Of a stretch of 56,494 nucleotides of DNA, positions 35,837-44,310 are shown one piece after another. The notes beneath the pieces were generated by a model, which searched no databases, was not told the origin of the DNA, and saw only the letters and a program-made list of their open reading frames with translations. The translations under genes were made by a program, and so were the position numbers. This DNA comes from a virus. The DNA is taken from positions 1-56,494 of IMG/VR virus record IMGVR_UViG_3300005613_000078; one strand, given 5' to 3'. Position 1 is the stretch's first letter. Each line of letters begins with the position of its first letter.

Positions 35837-36853
35837 ATGTTTGAGTATTTTTATAACGAGATCTTAAGATCCACAATCATTGCATTTGGTTCGTTATTCA
35901 ACGACATTCAAATCAAACATAAGAATGATGACGATGACGTTTGGAGTGTCATCAAAGTTCCTCTTGCTTATGGACCTACACAAAAGTTTCTGGCAAGATT
36001 AGAACAAACACCAAATCTGAATACTCCTGTCCAAATGACTCTTCCTAGAATGTCATTTGAATTTACAGACCTCGTATATGACCCAGAAAGAAAAGTTACC
36101 AAGACTCAACAGTTTGTGGCAACCACCTCTGATGGTTCGCAAACTAAAAGAGCATATATGCCCGTTCCTTATAATATGACATTTGAGTTGTCAGCAATGA
36201 CAAAGTTAAATGATGACATGCTTCAAATCACTGAACAAATCTTACCTTATTTCGCTCCAGGATATACAATCCCCATTAAAGTTCTTGGTGCTATCAACGA
36301 AATCATGAATGTTCCTGTGGTTCTTGATGGAATTACAATGGAAGACGACTATGAAGGCAATTTTGATACAAGAAGAGCACTAGTATATACCTTCAGGTTC
36401 ACTGCTAAAGTGAATATGTATGGACCTGTCAAGGATATCTCTAGTTCTATCATTGATAAAGTCAATATCGGTTACATTGGTGGAACAAGAACAACAGTGA
36501 AAGGTTCTGCTCAGACATATGAAAGAGACGTTACTTACAGTGTAACACCAAGAGCACTTAAAGATTACGATGGTGTTGTCGTAACTAATCTTGCTGCTGA
36601 TATTACAGATGAAACTGAAGTCATCACTGTTGTTGACGGAACTAAGATAACTGACGGAACAGATATCTACATTGGTGAAGAACTGATGCTTGTCAGAAAT
36701 ATTACTGGCAACAAAATTACCGTTACAAGAGGCAAAGATCAGACTTCAGTACAAACACATGTCAGTGGAGCACCCATTTATGGCATAACTGCCAATGACG
36801 CTAATTTCATTAATGTAGGAGACAACTTCGGATTCGATGGTGGATTTATCTAA
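35837..36853 (+). CDS. 15: Tail sheath terminator gp15
   Basis: A 338-aa protein; T4 gp15 is 272 aa. The opening M-F-E-Y-F-Y-N, the segment LFNDIQIKHK, and D-D-M-L-Q-I-T-E-Q-I-L-P-Y-F all match the T4 gp15 pattern. T4 gp15 is a hexamer capping the sheath at the head-proximal end. The last 90 residues are extra and carry an adhesive-type module (IYIGEELMLVRN, then VTRGKDQTS) also found in the two giant baseplate proteins. Its TAA overlaps the start of gp16 (TAATG). Confidence 0.9.
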   Translation: MFEYFYNEILRSTIIAFGSLFNDIQIKHKNDDDDVWSVIKVPLAYGPTQKFLARLEQTPNLNTPVQMTLPRMSFEFTDLVYDPERKVTKTQQFVATTSDGSQTKRAYMPVPYNMTFELSAMTKLNDDMLQITEQILPYFAPGYTIPIKVLGAINEIMNVPVVLDGITMEDDYEGNFDTRRALVYTFRFTAKVNMYGPVKDISSSIIDKVNIGYIGGTRTTVKGSAQTYERDVTYSVTPRALKDYDGVVVTNLAADITDETEVITVVDGTKITDGTDIYIGEELMLVRNITGNKITVTRGKDQTSVQTHVSGAPIYGITANDANFINVGDNFGFDGGFI

Positions 36854-37284
36854 TGACAACTATGACAAAAAAATACGACAAGTTGGATGATGCATTTGAT
36901 GTTGAAGCAACTTCTGTAGAAATAGAGAAAACTAACGAAAAAAAGATTGAACAAATCAGAAATTCATCAGAAGATATTCGTAAGGATTATGAATATACAC
37001 GGGGAAATCTTTATTCTATCATTGAAAAAGGGCAAGAAGCGATTAATGGCATCTTAGAACTTGCTCAAGAAAGTGAAATGCCTAGAGCATATGAAGTCGC
37101 AGGTCAATTAATTAAAAACGTATCCGATGCAACGGATAAATTGATGGATCTTCAGAAGAAATTGAAAGATGTTAATGAAGAAAAAGAGCAAAAAGGACCA
37201 ACTACAGTCAACAATGCACTCTTTGTTGGATCAACCGCAGATCTTCAAAAGATGCTAAAGAACGTTTCAGAAGGGGATAAATAA
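36853..37284 (+). CDS. 16: Small terminase subunit gp16
   Basis: A 143-aa, mainly helical protein; T4 gp16 is 164 aa. It has the DNA_Packaging_2-type core: D-Y-E-Y-T-R-G-N-L-Y, then M-P-R-A-Y-E-V-A-G-Q-L-I and L-M-D-L-Q-K-K-L-K-D. The C-terminal N-N-A-L-F-V-G-S-T-A-D-L-Q-K-M resembles the matching part of T4 gp16. It should recognise DNA and regulate gp17 during packaging. In T4 genes 16 and 17 overlap. Here 6.1 kb of structural genes lie between them. Confidence 0.85.
   Translation: MTTMTKKYDKLDDAFDVEATSVEIEKTNEKKIEQIRNSSEDIRKDYEYTRGNLYSIIEKGQEAINGILELAQESEMPRAYEVAGQLIKNVSDATDKLMDLQKKLKDVNEEKEQKGPTTVNNALFVGSTADLQKMLKNVSEGDK
37276..37283 (+). promoter_or_regulatory. Possible late promoter, GATAAATA
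   Basis: GATAAATA overlaps the stop codon of gp16 (37282-37284) and lies 27 bases before the ATG at 37311. It matches T4 TATAAATA in 7 of 8 bases. Confidence 0.5.
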
Positions 37285-37310
37285 AATATAACAGAAAGTC
37301 TTTTATTGGG

Positions 37311-39854
37311 ATGGAAGGGTTTAATAATGAGAATTTGTCAGATTTCTTTGATCTTATAGGTTCACAAAAAAAGAAATCCAGTGAAGAAACCACCAATCCC
37401 TCAGAGGAAACCTCTCTCGATGACCTTTTTGCGTCCGTTTCAGAAGAAAAAAAGAAAGAAAAGAAGAAAAGAAAAGAAATAATAGGAGACGTATCTCTTG
37501 ATGACCTATTTTCATCTCTTTCTGAAGAAAAAAAGAAGTTAAAAGGAACTGAAATTGAAAAAAAGCAAGAAATAGAACAACTTGAGAAAGAAGCAAAGGC
37601 ATTTGAATCTTTTTTATACTCTGAATCTACCAAAAAAGAAGAAAAATTAGAAGAAAAACCTCCAAAACCAAAGAAATCTAAGAAAAAGACTAGTAAAAAA
37701 GACGTTATTGTCAATAAAATTGAAGAAAAAGAAGAAATTAAGGAAAAAGTAGATCAAAATCTTCAAAAATCACTTGATATTCTTGATAAACTTAAAAGAA
37801 ATGATATAGATATTGAAAATGAAGAAGATCCTGCACTTAGAAAGTTAAAATTAGAAGTAGAACAACTAAGAAAATTAGTTGAATCATCGATAAGAACTGC
37901 TACCGCACAAGGTGGTGGAGGCGAAGTTCGCCTTGAGTTCCTTGATGATGTTGATCGTGATAGTGCTAAGGTTGATGGTAAGTTTTTAAAATATGATTCT
38001 GCGACTGGTAGGTGGGTTGGAGCAAACGCTTCAGGTGGAGGAAATCAAGATTTAAATACAACATTAGGATTAGGAAATACTTCATCTATTGGGATGAGTG
38101 TTGGTGTTATAACAGCAACCTCTTTTTTTGGAGATGGATCTAATCTTTCTGGAGTTGGTGCGGGAAATACCACAAATGTAAGAACAGATTCTTTAGTGGT
38201 AAGTGGAATATCAACTTTCAGTACAGGAATAGGAACTGTCAATATTGGAGTTGGCAATACTACTTTTTTAGTTGATGGAGATGCAAGAGTTACTGGAATT
38301 CTTACGGTTGGTAGATCGTCAATTACGATTGATGGTGTTAATGATAGGATTCTTATTGGTAATGAAGATGTAACAATTTCTGATTCAAGCATAACAATTG
38401 GAGATAATGTCACAATCAATACAGGTGCCACAGGTATAAACTCAGCGCCAAATGTTTTTTACGTTGCCAAAGACGGCAATGATAGTAATAATGGAACTTC
38501 TATTGATAATGCAAAACTAACAATATCAGGTGCAGTTTCTGTAGCTTCCTCTGGTGCAGTTATTAAAGTATTATCTGGAAATTATGTAGAAAATAATCCA
38601 ATTGAACTCCCAGCATTTACTGCTGTTATTGGTGATGATTTAAGGACTGTAAAAGTTCTTCCCAATTCGCCAACCAGTGATATATTTCACGTTAACAAAG
38701 CGTGTAAATTAGCAAATATAACTTTCTCTGGTCATCTTCATCCAGCAGCTGCTGTTGCTTTCCCAACAGGTATTGCTACTAATGTTGGTGGTGGAAAATG
38801 GAAGGGTCCTTATATTCAAAACTGCACCAGCGACACCACAACAGGAACTGGAATTCGCATTGATGGAAACTTAGCAGTGAAAACAAAGTCAATGAATGTT
38901 GATGCTTTCACTCAATACAATCAGGGTGGAGTTGGTGTTGCGGTTACTAATGAGGGATATGCACAATTAGTTTCTGTTTTTACTATCTGTTGTAATGAGG
39001 CAATATCATGTCACGCTGGAGGTCAAGCAGATTTAGCAAATAGCAATTGCAGTTTTGGTACATTTGGTTTAGTTGCTGATGGAAAAGGGACAGAACAATT
39101 TACAGGAATTGTGACTTCAACGGCTGCAGCGGCACAAGATACCGTAACGTTAAATGTTGGAGTAGGTCAAACTCGTCCATATGATGGGCAGATTGTTTAT
39201 TTTGATCAACTTTATAAAGAAGTAGAAACTATAACAATAACAAATGGTGGAAGTGGATATACCAATACCCCATCTGTCACAATATCTTCTCCTACAGGTC
39301 CTAATGGAGAAGTAGCGACCGCGTTTGCGACTATCGAAAATGGCACTGTAACTGAAATTGACATTATCAGTAATGGTAGTCAATATACAGAAAATGCCAC
39401 GATTACAATTTCAGCACCAGATAGTGGAACAACTGCCACTGCTACTGCCAATATGGCAGATATTTACTACACAATAAATAGTGCTACACCCATCGTTTCT
39501 GGGATTACTACATTAACACTTGCTGAAAATTTATTGAATACTGTTGGTGTTGGTTCAACAGTATTTTTCTTTCAACAAAGTAGAATCATAGCTAGTTCCC
39601 ATACTTTTGAATATATTGGTTCTGGTAATCAAATTACTTCAGCAACACCAAAAAGAGGTGGTGTGACAATTCAAGCGAATGAAGTGGTAAGTAAAAATGG
39701 AGGAAAAGTGATTTACACTAGCACAGATCAAGCTGGTAACTTTAGAATTGGAGATGATTTCCAAATTAATCAAAACACTGGAACAATCAGTGGAAGAGCA
39801 TTCTCGAAAAGTTTGTTCTCTGAAATGACACCCTTTATCTTAGCACTCAGTTAA
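37311..39854 (+). CDS. Fibre-like protein with beta-helix domain, 847 aa
   Basis: An 847-aa three-part protein. Residues 1-200 are highly charged (Lys/Glu) and include a tandem S-L-D-D-L-F-x-S-x-S-E-E-K-K-K repeat followed by coiled coil. Residues about 240-375 are stalk repeats (FGDGSNLSG, VSGISTFSTG) shared with the gene at 22402. Residues from about 380 (YVAKDGNDSNNGTS) form a right-handed beta-helix of pectin-lyase type with an inserted pair of G-x-G-Y repeats near 645-700. The architecture suggests a fibre or spike with a coiled anchoring base. It is the first gene of the block inserted between gp16 and gp17. Confidence 0.7.
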   Translation: MEGFNNENLSDFFDLIGSQKKKSSEETTNPSEETSLDDLFASVSEEKKKEKKKRKEIIGDVSLDDLFSSLSEEKKKLKGTEIEKKQEIEQLEKEAKAFESFLYSESTKKEEKLEEKPPKPKKSKKKTSKKDVIVNKIEEKEEIKEKVDQNLQKSLDILDKLKRNDIDIENEEDPALRKLKLEVEQLRKLVESSIRTATAQGGGGEVRLEFLDDVDRDSAKVDGKFLKYDSATGRWVGANASGGGNQDLNTTLGLGNTSSIGMSVGVITATSFFGDGSNLSGVGAGNTTNVRTDSLVVSGISTFSTGIGTVNIGVGNTTFLVDGDARVTGILTVGRSSITIDGVNDRILIGNEDVTISDSSITIGDNVTINTGATGINSAPNVFYVAKDGNDSNNGTSIDNAKLTISGAVSVASSGAVIKVLSGNYVENNPIELPAFTAVIGDDLRTVKVLPNSPTSDIFHVNKACKLANITFSGHLHPAAAVAFPTGIATNVGGGKWKGPYIQNCTSDTTTGTGIRIDGNLAVKTKSMNVDAFTQYNQGGVGVAVTNEGYAQLVSVFTICCNEAISCHAGGQADLANSNCSFGTFGLVADGKGTEQFTGIVTSTAAAAQDTVTLNVGVGQTRPYDGQIVYFDQLYKEVETITITNGGSGYTNTPSVTISSPTGPNGEVATAFATIENGTVTEIDIISNGSQYTENATITISAPDSGTTATATANMADIYYTINSATPIVSGITTLTLAENLLNTVGVGSTVFFFQQSRIIASSHTFEYIGSGNQITSATPKRGGVTIQANEVVSKNGGKVIYTSTDQAGNFRIGDDFQINQNTGTISGRAFSKSLFSEMTPFILALS

Positions 39855-39855
39855 A

Positions 39856-40188
39856 ATGGCACAGTTAGCTCTTAATAGGTTTCAGACAGAAACTTTAGAA
39901 GTTACCACTAATGAACAAACTGTATATACAACACCAACCGGATATACTGCTATAGTTTTGTATGCTCACATAACAAATTATGGTTCGGTTAGTTCCACTG
40001 TCACTATGAAACATATTAGATCATCAACTGAGACGGAAATAATAAATGATGCAAATGTTCCCATAAATGACGCTCTTGTGCCTATAACTGGAAAACTTGT
40101 TTTAGAAACAAATGACTCTATTAAGATTTCGTCAAGTGATGACAATACGTTAAAAGTAATTTTAAGTATATTGGAGACAGCGAATTAA
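39856..40188 (+). CDS. Small beta-rich virion protein, 110 aa
   Basis: A 110-aa beta-sandwich-like protein starting MAQLALNRFQTETLEV. The pattern TIVLYAHITNYGS in variant form (TAIVLYAHITNYGSVSS) and the closing ILSILETAN are familiar from small phage structural proteins. It starts one base after the fibre gene and ends two bases before the next, so it is probably part of the same structure. No specific role is assigned. Confidence 0.6.
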   Translation: MAQLALNRFQTETLEVTTNEQTVYTTPTGYTAIVLYAHITNYGSVSSTVTMKHIRSSTETEIINDANVPINDALVPITGKLVLETNDSIKISSSDDNTLKVILSILETAN

Positions 40189-40190
40189 TC

Positions 40191-40559
40191 ATGCCATACA
40201 TCGTAGGATTTAGCACAACCTTTTCTGCATTAGGAATGAGTGCAGGTGTTGTAAATTCAGCAATCAAAACAACAGGATCTGATAGTGAATCAGTTTTGTT
40301 GAGTTTATCATCCTCAGAATATAGATCTGTAAATTATCAAATTCAGGTTGTAAGAGGGGAAAATTATAACACCACAAACGTGCAGGTTATTCATGATAAC
40401 ACAAGAGCATATGTCTCCGAATATGGTACTATTAATCAACCTGTAAGTATATCAACATTCTCTTCTGATTTGAATGGAGGTAATATTAGACTTTTAGCAT
40501 ACCCTTCAAATTCTGGATTGACTACTTTTAAAGTTATTTACACTGCTACAAAGTCATAA
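40191..40559 (+). CDS. Small beta-rich virion protein, 122 aa
   Basis: A 122-aa protein starting MPYIVGFSTTFSALGM. Ser/Thr-rich beta strands end in TTFKVIYTATKS. It could be a jelly-roll or head/fibre accessory protein, judged only from composition and its tight position in the structural operon. Its TAA is part of a CATAAATA late promoter. Confidence 0.6.
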   Translation: MPYIVGFSTTFSALGMSAGVVNSAIKTTGSDSESVLLSLSSSEYRSVNYQIQVVRGENYNTTNVQVIHDNTRAYVSEYGTINQPVSISTFSSDLNGGNIRLLAYPSNSGLTTFKVIYTATKS

Positions 40560-40562
40560 ATA
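40555..40562 (+). promoter_or_regulatory. Late promoter, CATAAATA
   Basis: CATAAATA includes the TAA stop of the upstream gene (40557-40559) and lies 18 bases before the ATG at 40581. Confidence 0.6.
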
Positions 40563-40580
40563 ATTTGAGACTCTTTACTC

Positions 40581-42224
40581 ATGAAAAAAAGTTGGTCTGA
40601 CAAATACAAAAAGTCGATTGACTGTGATAATCCAAAGGGTTTTAGTCAGCGTGCTCACTGTCAGGGCAAAAAGAAGAAAATGAAAGAAGGAAAAGACCAT
40701 GAAGTCTCAATGGCACAGTCACAACTTGATAAAACCATTGACAATGCCAAGAAACTGAAGAAAAAACTTGGGACCAAAGAAAAGGATATTCCTGCTTGGG
40801 TTCAAGCAAAAGTCACTGATACTGAACATAATATGGATGCTGCTGCTTCATATTCCGAGGGAACACTTCATAAATGGTTTAAAGGATCCAAATCTAAAGA
40901 CGGTAAAGGTGGTTGGGTCAATGTAGTTACTGGTGGAACCTGTGCCAGTGATGAACCAGGAGAAGGAACACCCAAGTGCGTATCGTCTGCAAAAAGAGCA
41001 AGTATGACTCCTGCTGAAAGAAAGTCAGCAGCAAGAAGAAAGAAAGCAGCAGATCCAGGACAACAACAAAAGTCTGGTGCTGCAAAACCAACCTATGTTT
41101 CAACCGACAAACCCAAAAAGAAAATGAAAGAAGAAGCATTCAGCGAAGAAGACAAAAAGGGTAAAGGTAGTGGCAAGAAAGATGCTTGTTACCACAAAGT
41201 GAAGGCACGTTATGATGTATGGCCTTCTGCTTACGCTTCTGGTGCTTTAGTTAAGTGCCGTAAGAAAGGTGCTAAGAACTGGGGAAACAGCACCAAGAAA
41301 GAAGACTTCATGGCACTGCCTGAATTCTCAGAAATGCAGATTAGAGCAATGAGAAATCAAGGCATCGAAGTTGAAGTGGTTGGTGAAGACTGCTGGGATG
41401 GTTATGAAAAGAAAGGTATGAAGACTATGTTTGGTAAGAGATATCCAAACTGTGTCAAAAAGAAGAAGACTAAGAAAGAAGAGTTTATTCCTGAAGAAGA
41501 AAAAACTGAACTTCAGAAGAAGGCATCTCGGGGTGATAAATCTGCTATGTCTAAACTAAAGCAACTTCGTGCCGCTGGTAAGATTGGTAAAGAATATGGT
41601 TTTGAGCCAGGTGCTAAAAATGAATCAGTCACACTAGAAAAAGCAAATGGCAAAGAGTTTGCCGAAGTAATTGATTTGATTACTAACGCAGATCTTGGAA
41701 CAACAATGTCTGAAGCAGTTCAGATGCGTTCTGAGATGGGTAATATGTACATCGTTACATTTACCTGGAGAGCACAGATGAAACTACTCAAAATCTTCTT
41801 CCCTGAAGTCAGAAAACCATCAAAGATGGAAGTCGAGATGGCAATCAATAAAATCTATCCCGGTGCCAGAGTAAGATCATTCTATATCATTGACAACCCA
41901 AAGAATGATGAAATGTATCTAAACGTTGGTCCTGTTGATAAGTATGCTGAATTTGGTGAAGAGACAGAAATTGAAGAAGGAGCAGCATGGACAAAAAAGT
42001 CCGGTAAGAACCCTTCAGGTGGATTAAATGAGAAGGGTCGTAAGTCTTATGAAAGAGAAAATCCTGGTTCTGATCTGAAAGCACCAAGCAAGAAGGTCGG
42101 AAACAAACGTCGTGCTTCTTTTTGTGCTCGTATGAAAGGCATGAAAAAGAAATTAACTTCTTCTAAAACTGCCAACGATCCTGATAGCAGAATCAATAAA
42201 AGTTTGAGGGCCTGGAATTGCTAA
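40581..42224 (+). CDS. Basic multidomain protein with DUF5872 and DUF6321-type segments
   Basis: A 547-aa, very Lys-rich protein built from short Cys-containing modules. They are residues 1-35 (KSWSDKYKKSIDCDNPKGF), a DUF5872-type segment about 95-180 (LHKWFKGSKSKDGKGGWVNV, ending in PGQQQKSGAAKPTYVS), KKDACYHKVKARYDVWPSAY, and DCWDGYEKKGMK with YPNCVKKKK. An alpha-beta domain lies at about 355-460, and a DUF6321-type end (KSGKNPSGGLNEKGRKSYER to SLRAWNC) closes it. I recall such modules in marine phages and giant algal viruses, function unknown. The charge suggests DNA or polyanion binding, possibly inside the head. Its middle domain resembles the next gene. Confidence 0.65.
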   Translation: MKKSWSDKYKKSIDCDNPKGFSQRAHCQGKKKKMKEGKDHEVSMAQSQLDKTIDNAKKLKKKLGTKEKDIPAWVQAKVTDTEHNMDAAASYSEGTLHKWFKGSKSKDGKGGWVNVVTGGTCASDEPGEGTPKCVSSAKRASMTPAERKSAARRKKAADPGQQQKSGAAKPTYVSTDKPKKKMKEEAFSEEDKKGKGSGKKDACYHKVKARYDVWPSAYASGALVKCRKKGAKNWGNSTKKEDFMALPEFSEMQIRAMRNQGIEVEVVGEDCWDGYEKKGMKTMFGKRYPNCVKKKKTKKEEFIPEEEKTELQKKASRGDKSAMSKLKQLRAAGKIGKEYGFEPGAKNESVTLEKANGKEFAEVIDLITNADLGTTMSEAVQMRSEMGNMYIVTFTWRAQMKLLKIFFPEVRKPSKMEVEMAINKIYPGARVRSFYIIDNPKNDEMYLNVGPVDKYAEFGEETEIEEGAAWTKKSGKNPSGGLNEKGRKSYERENPGSDLKAPSKKVGNKRRASFCARMKGMKKKLTSSKTANDPDSRINKSLRAWNC

Positions 42225-42225
42225 A

Positions 42226-42585
42226 ATGAAAAGTTTTAAAGAATTTCTATCAGAAAGCATCACCATTAATGGTGACTTCAACGGGACCTTAAATCTAGGT
42301 GGTGGGGAAAATTCTGCACCACCTGAAGAGCAGGTTGAAGAGAATTATCAGTATCTTGCTGATGTTGTATGGATGGGAAGTATATATAGATTGAAGTTAG
42401 AACAAGGAAATTCGGTTAGACTTCCAACCAATCAAGAACTTGCCGAACAACTTCAAGGAGAATATCCTGGAGCAATTGTTCAAAGAATTTATCCAGTTCA
42501 AAATACTTCAAGGGTAAAAATATCAGGCGTTGAAAGATATCATCCAGCAAAATTAGAATGGGAAAACTATGGCACAGTGGAATAA
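42226..42585 (+). CDS. Putative capsid-targeted internal protein, 119 aa
   Basis: A 119-aa protein. The N-terminus MKSFKEFLSES resembles the capsid-targeting sequence of T4 internal proteins (IPIII begins MKTYQEFIAEA). It holds L-S-E before S, fitting the gp21 protease pattern (I/L)-x-E with a small residue after. The rest, from YLADVVWMGSIYRLKLEQ to EYPGAIVQRIYPV, aligns with the alpha-beta domain of the preceding gene. It may be packaged in the head, processed and injected. Its end overlaps the next ATG by 17 bases. Confidence 0.55.
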   Translation: MKSFKEFLSESITINGDFNGTLNLGGGENSAPPEEQVEENYQYLADVVWMGSIYRLKLEQGNSVRLPTNQELAEQLQGEYPGAIVQRIYPVQNTSRVKISGVERYHPAKLEWENYGTVE

Positions 42586-43405
42586 AAACATTCAAGACTA
42601 CCTAAAAGACGGTAGAACTTTATTTGAAGTATTCATCTGTGCAGATCAATTTGGTAATATTGGTGCTTGTGGAGGTAATACTCAGTTTGAGTTGAATGTA
42701 TCTTCAGGCATTATGACAGAAATGTCTAATGTTCATAAGTTTGGTGCTGTAGTCACATCATCATCAGATTATGACACTGTTTGGACTGAGGCAGGTGCTT
42801 ATGAGTTTCCAGTTTCTGCTGGAACTATTACGGTTGTTTCATTAAACTCTCAAGATAATCCAACAGGGACTGGTGCATCATCAGTTGTTGTTCAGGGATT
42901 GGACGCCAACTATAATGAGTTGGAAGAAACTCTTACATTAAATGGTACAGTCGGTGTTGCTGGAACTGTTGAGTTTTTAAGAACTCATAGAGCGTTCATT
43001 GATGTTGGAAATACTAACGTTGGTGACATTACAATTTCTATTGGTTCGACAGTATATTGTGCAATTGCTGCTGATATGGGACAATCTCAAGTTGCATTTT
43101 ATACAGTTCCGGCAGAGAAGGGTGCTTTCTTGAAACAATTTGTAGCAACTCAAAATAAAAATCAAGAGAATGCTGTAAGAATGTTTCAAAGGCAATATGA
43201 AGAAGGCACCACTAAACCTTTTCGCTTAGTTACAGAATTGAACTTGTATGGTAGCAATATTGTGAAACCTTATAGTTATCCAATATATTTTCCATCAAAA
43301 ACTGATATTGAAGTAAGAACATATACAGGAAGTAACTGTAATGTATCTTGTTCTTTTGATTTATTAGTTGCCAATAATAGTGTTCTTGGAATTGGTACAA
43401 CCTGA
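42569..43405 (+). CDS. Virion structural protein, 278 aa
   Basis: A 278-aa, beta-rich protein starting MAQWNKNIQDYLKDGRTLFE. Strands around TVVSLNSQDNPTGTGAS and LDANYNELEETLTL, and the closing FDLLVANNSVLGIG, are of the type seen in cyanophage structural proteins. No enzyme motif is present. It lies directly before the terminase gene and overlaps the capsid-targeted gene, so it may be a head-associated or decoration protein; this is inference. Confidence 0.6.
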   Translation: MAQWNKNIQDYLKDGRTLFEVFICADQFGNIGACGGNTQFELNVSSGIMTEMSNVHKFGAVVTSSSDYDTVWTEAGAYEFPVSAGTITVVSLNSQDNPTGTGASSVVVQGLDANYNELEETLTLNGTVGVAGTVEFLRTHRAFIDVGNTNVGDITISIGSTVYCAIAADMGQSQVAFYTVPAEKGAFLKQFVATQNKNQENAVRMFQRQYEEGTTKPFRLVTELNLYGSNIVKPYSYPIYFPSKTDIEVRTYTGSNCNVSCSFDLLVANNSVLGIGTT

Positions 43406-43417
43406 TAGGAGTTTTTT

Positions 43418-44299
43418 ATGCCAAGTGCTGATATTTACTTAGGGAATCCGAACCTTAAAAAGGCAAATACTCAAATTGAGTTTACACAAGAACAGATTGA
43501 AGAGTACATTAAATGCAAAAGCGATCCTGTTTATTTTGCTAAAAACTATGTTCAAATCGTAACGTTGGATCATGGTCTTCAACCGTTTAAGATGTATGAC
43601 TTCCAAGAGAAGTTAGTTCGTAATTTTCACGAAAATAGATTTAATATTTGTAAGATGCCACGTCAGACTGGCAAGTCTACGACTGTAGTATCTTTTCTAC
43701 TTCATTATGCTGTTTTTAATGATAGTGTTAATATTGGTATTCTAGCAAACAAGGCATCTACTGCAAGGGAACTTTTAAGTAGATTGCAAATTGCTTATGA
43801 GAATTTGCCAAGATGGATGCAGCAGGGTATTCTATCTTGGAATAAAGGTTCTTTGGAGTTAGAAAATGGCAGTAAGATATTGGCAGCTTCTACGTCTGCA
43901 AGTGCTGTCCGAGGCATGTCGTTTAACATTCTATTCCTCGACGAGTTTGCCTTCGTTCCAAACCATATTGCGGATGCCTTCTTTGCATCTGTTTATCCTA
44001 CTATTACTTCTGGTAAATCAACGAAAGTAATTATTGTTTCTACTCCACACGGTATGAATCACTTCTACCGTATGTGGACTGATGCAGAGAAGAGCAGAAA
44101 TGAATACGTCCCCACTGATGTTCACTGGTCTGAAGTTCCAGGTAGAGACGATAAGTGGAAACAACAAACTATTAAAAATACTTCTGAACAGCAATTTAAA
44201 ATTGAGTTTGAGTGTGTATCTGGAGACACAAACATTGAAATAGAATGTGAGGATGGTGTGGAAACTACTGCAATCAAGGATTTATACGATAGAATGTAA
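43418..44299 (+). CDS. 17: Large terminase gp17, N-terminal part fused to split N-intein
   Basis: A 293-aa ORF. Residues 1-265 are the ATPase part of TerL: M80-P-R-Q-T-G-K-S-T is Walker A, I-L-F-L-D-E-F-A-F (171-179) is Walker B and catalytic Glu, and V-S-T-P-H-G (207-212) is the coupling motif. Residue 266 is the Cys that opens a 28-residue N-intein (CVSGDTNIEIECEDG and on to DLYDRM), followed by TAA. The terminase sequence resumes in the ORF at 44904 with CEFLGS, so the native junction reads KIEFE/CEFLGS. A strong AGGAG precedes the ATG by six bases. It requires trans-splicing with the 44904 product to make an active packaging motor. Confidence 0.93.
   Translation: MPSADIYLGNPNLKKANTQIEFTQEQIEEYIKCKSDPVYFAKNYVQIVTLDHGLQPFKMYDFQEKLVRNFHENRFNICKMPRQTGKSTTVVSFLLHYAVFNDSVNIGILANKASTARELLSRLQIAYENLPRWMQQGILSWNKGSLELENGSKILAASTSASAVRGMSFNILFLDEFAFVPNHIADAFFASVYPTITSGKSTKVIIVSTPHGMNHFYRMWTDAEKSRNEYVPTDVHWSEVPGRDDKWKQQTIKNTSEQQFKIEFECVSGDTNIEIECEDGVETTAIKDLYDRM
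44213..44296 (+). other. Split N-intein (28 aa), AceL-TerL-like
   Basis: The coding segment runs from Cys1 to the stop of the first terminase ORF. Block A is visible as C-V-S-G-D-T. The opening CVxGDT and ending DLYxR match, from memory, the N-half of the AceL-TerL intein, found in terminase genes of Ace Lake metagenomes and about 25 aa long. Typical split N-inteins are near 100 aa, so this is the atypical early split between blocks A and B. Confidence 0.9.
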
Positions 44300-44310
44300 G
44301 TTCATAGGAT

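Noticed and set aside
37208-37714. Long minus-strand ORF (168 aa) opposite gp16 and the fibre gene
   Set aside because: It is Phe/Ser-rich because it mirrors the Lys/Glu-rich plus-strand coding sequence; no ribosome site and opposite to all other genes.
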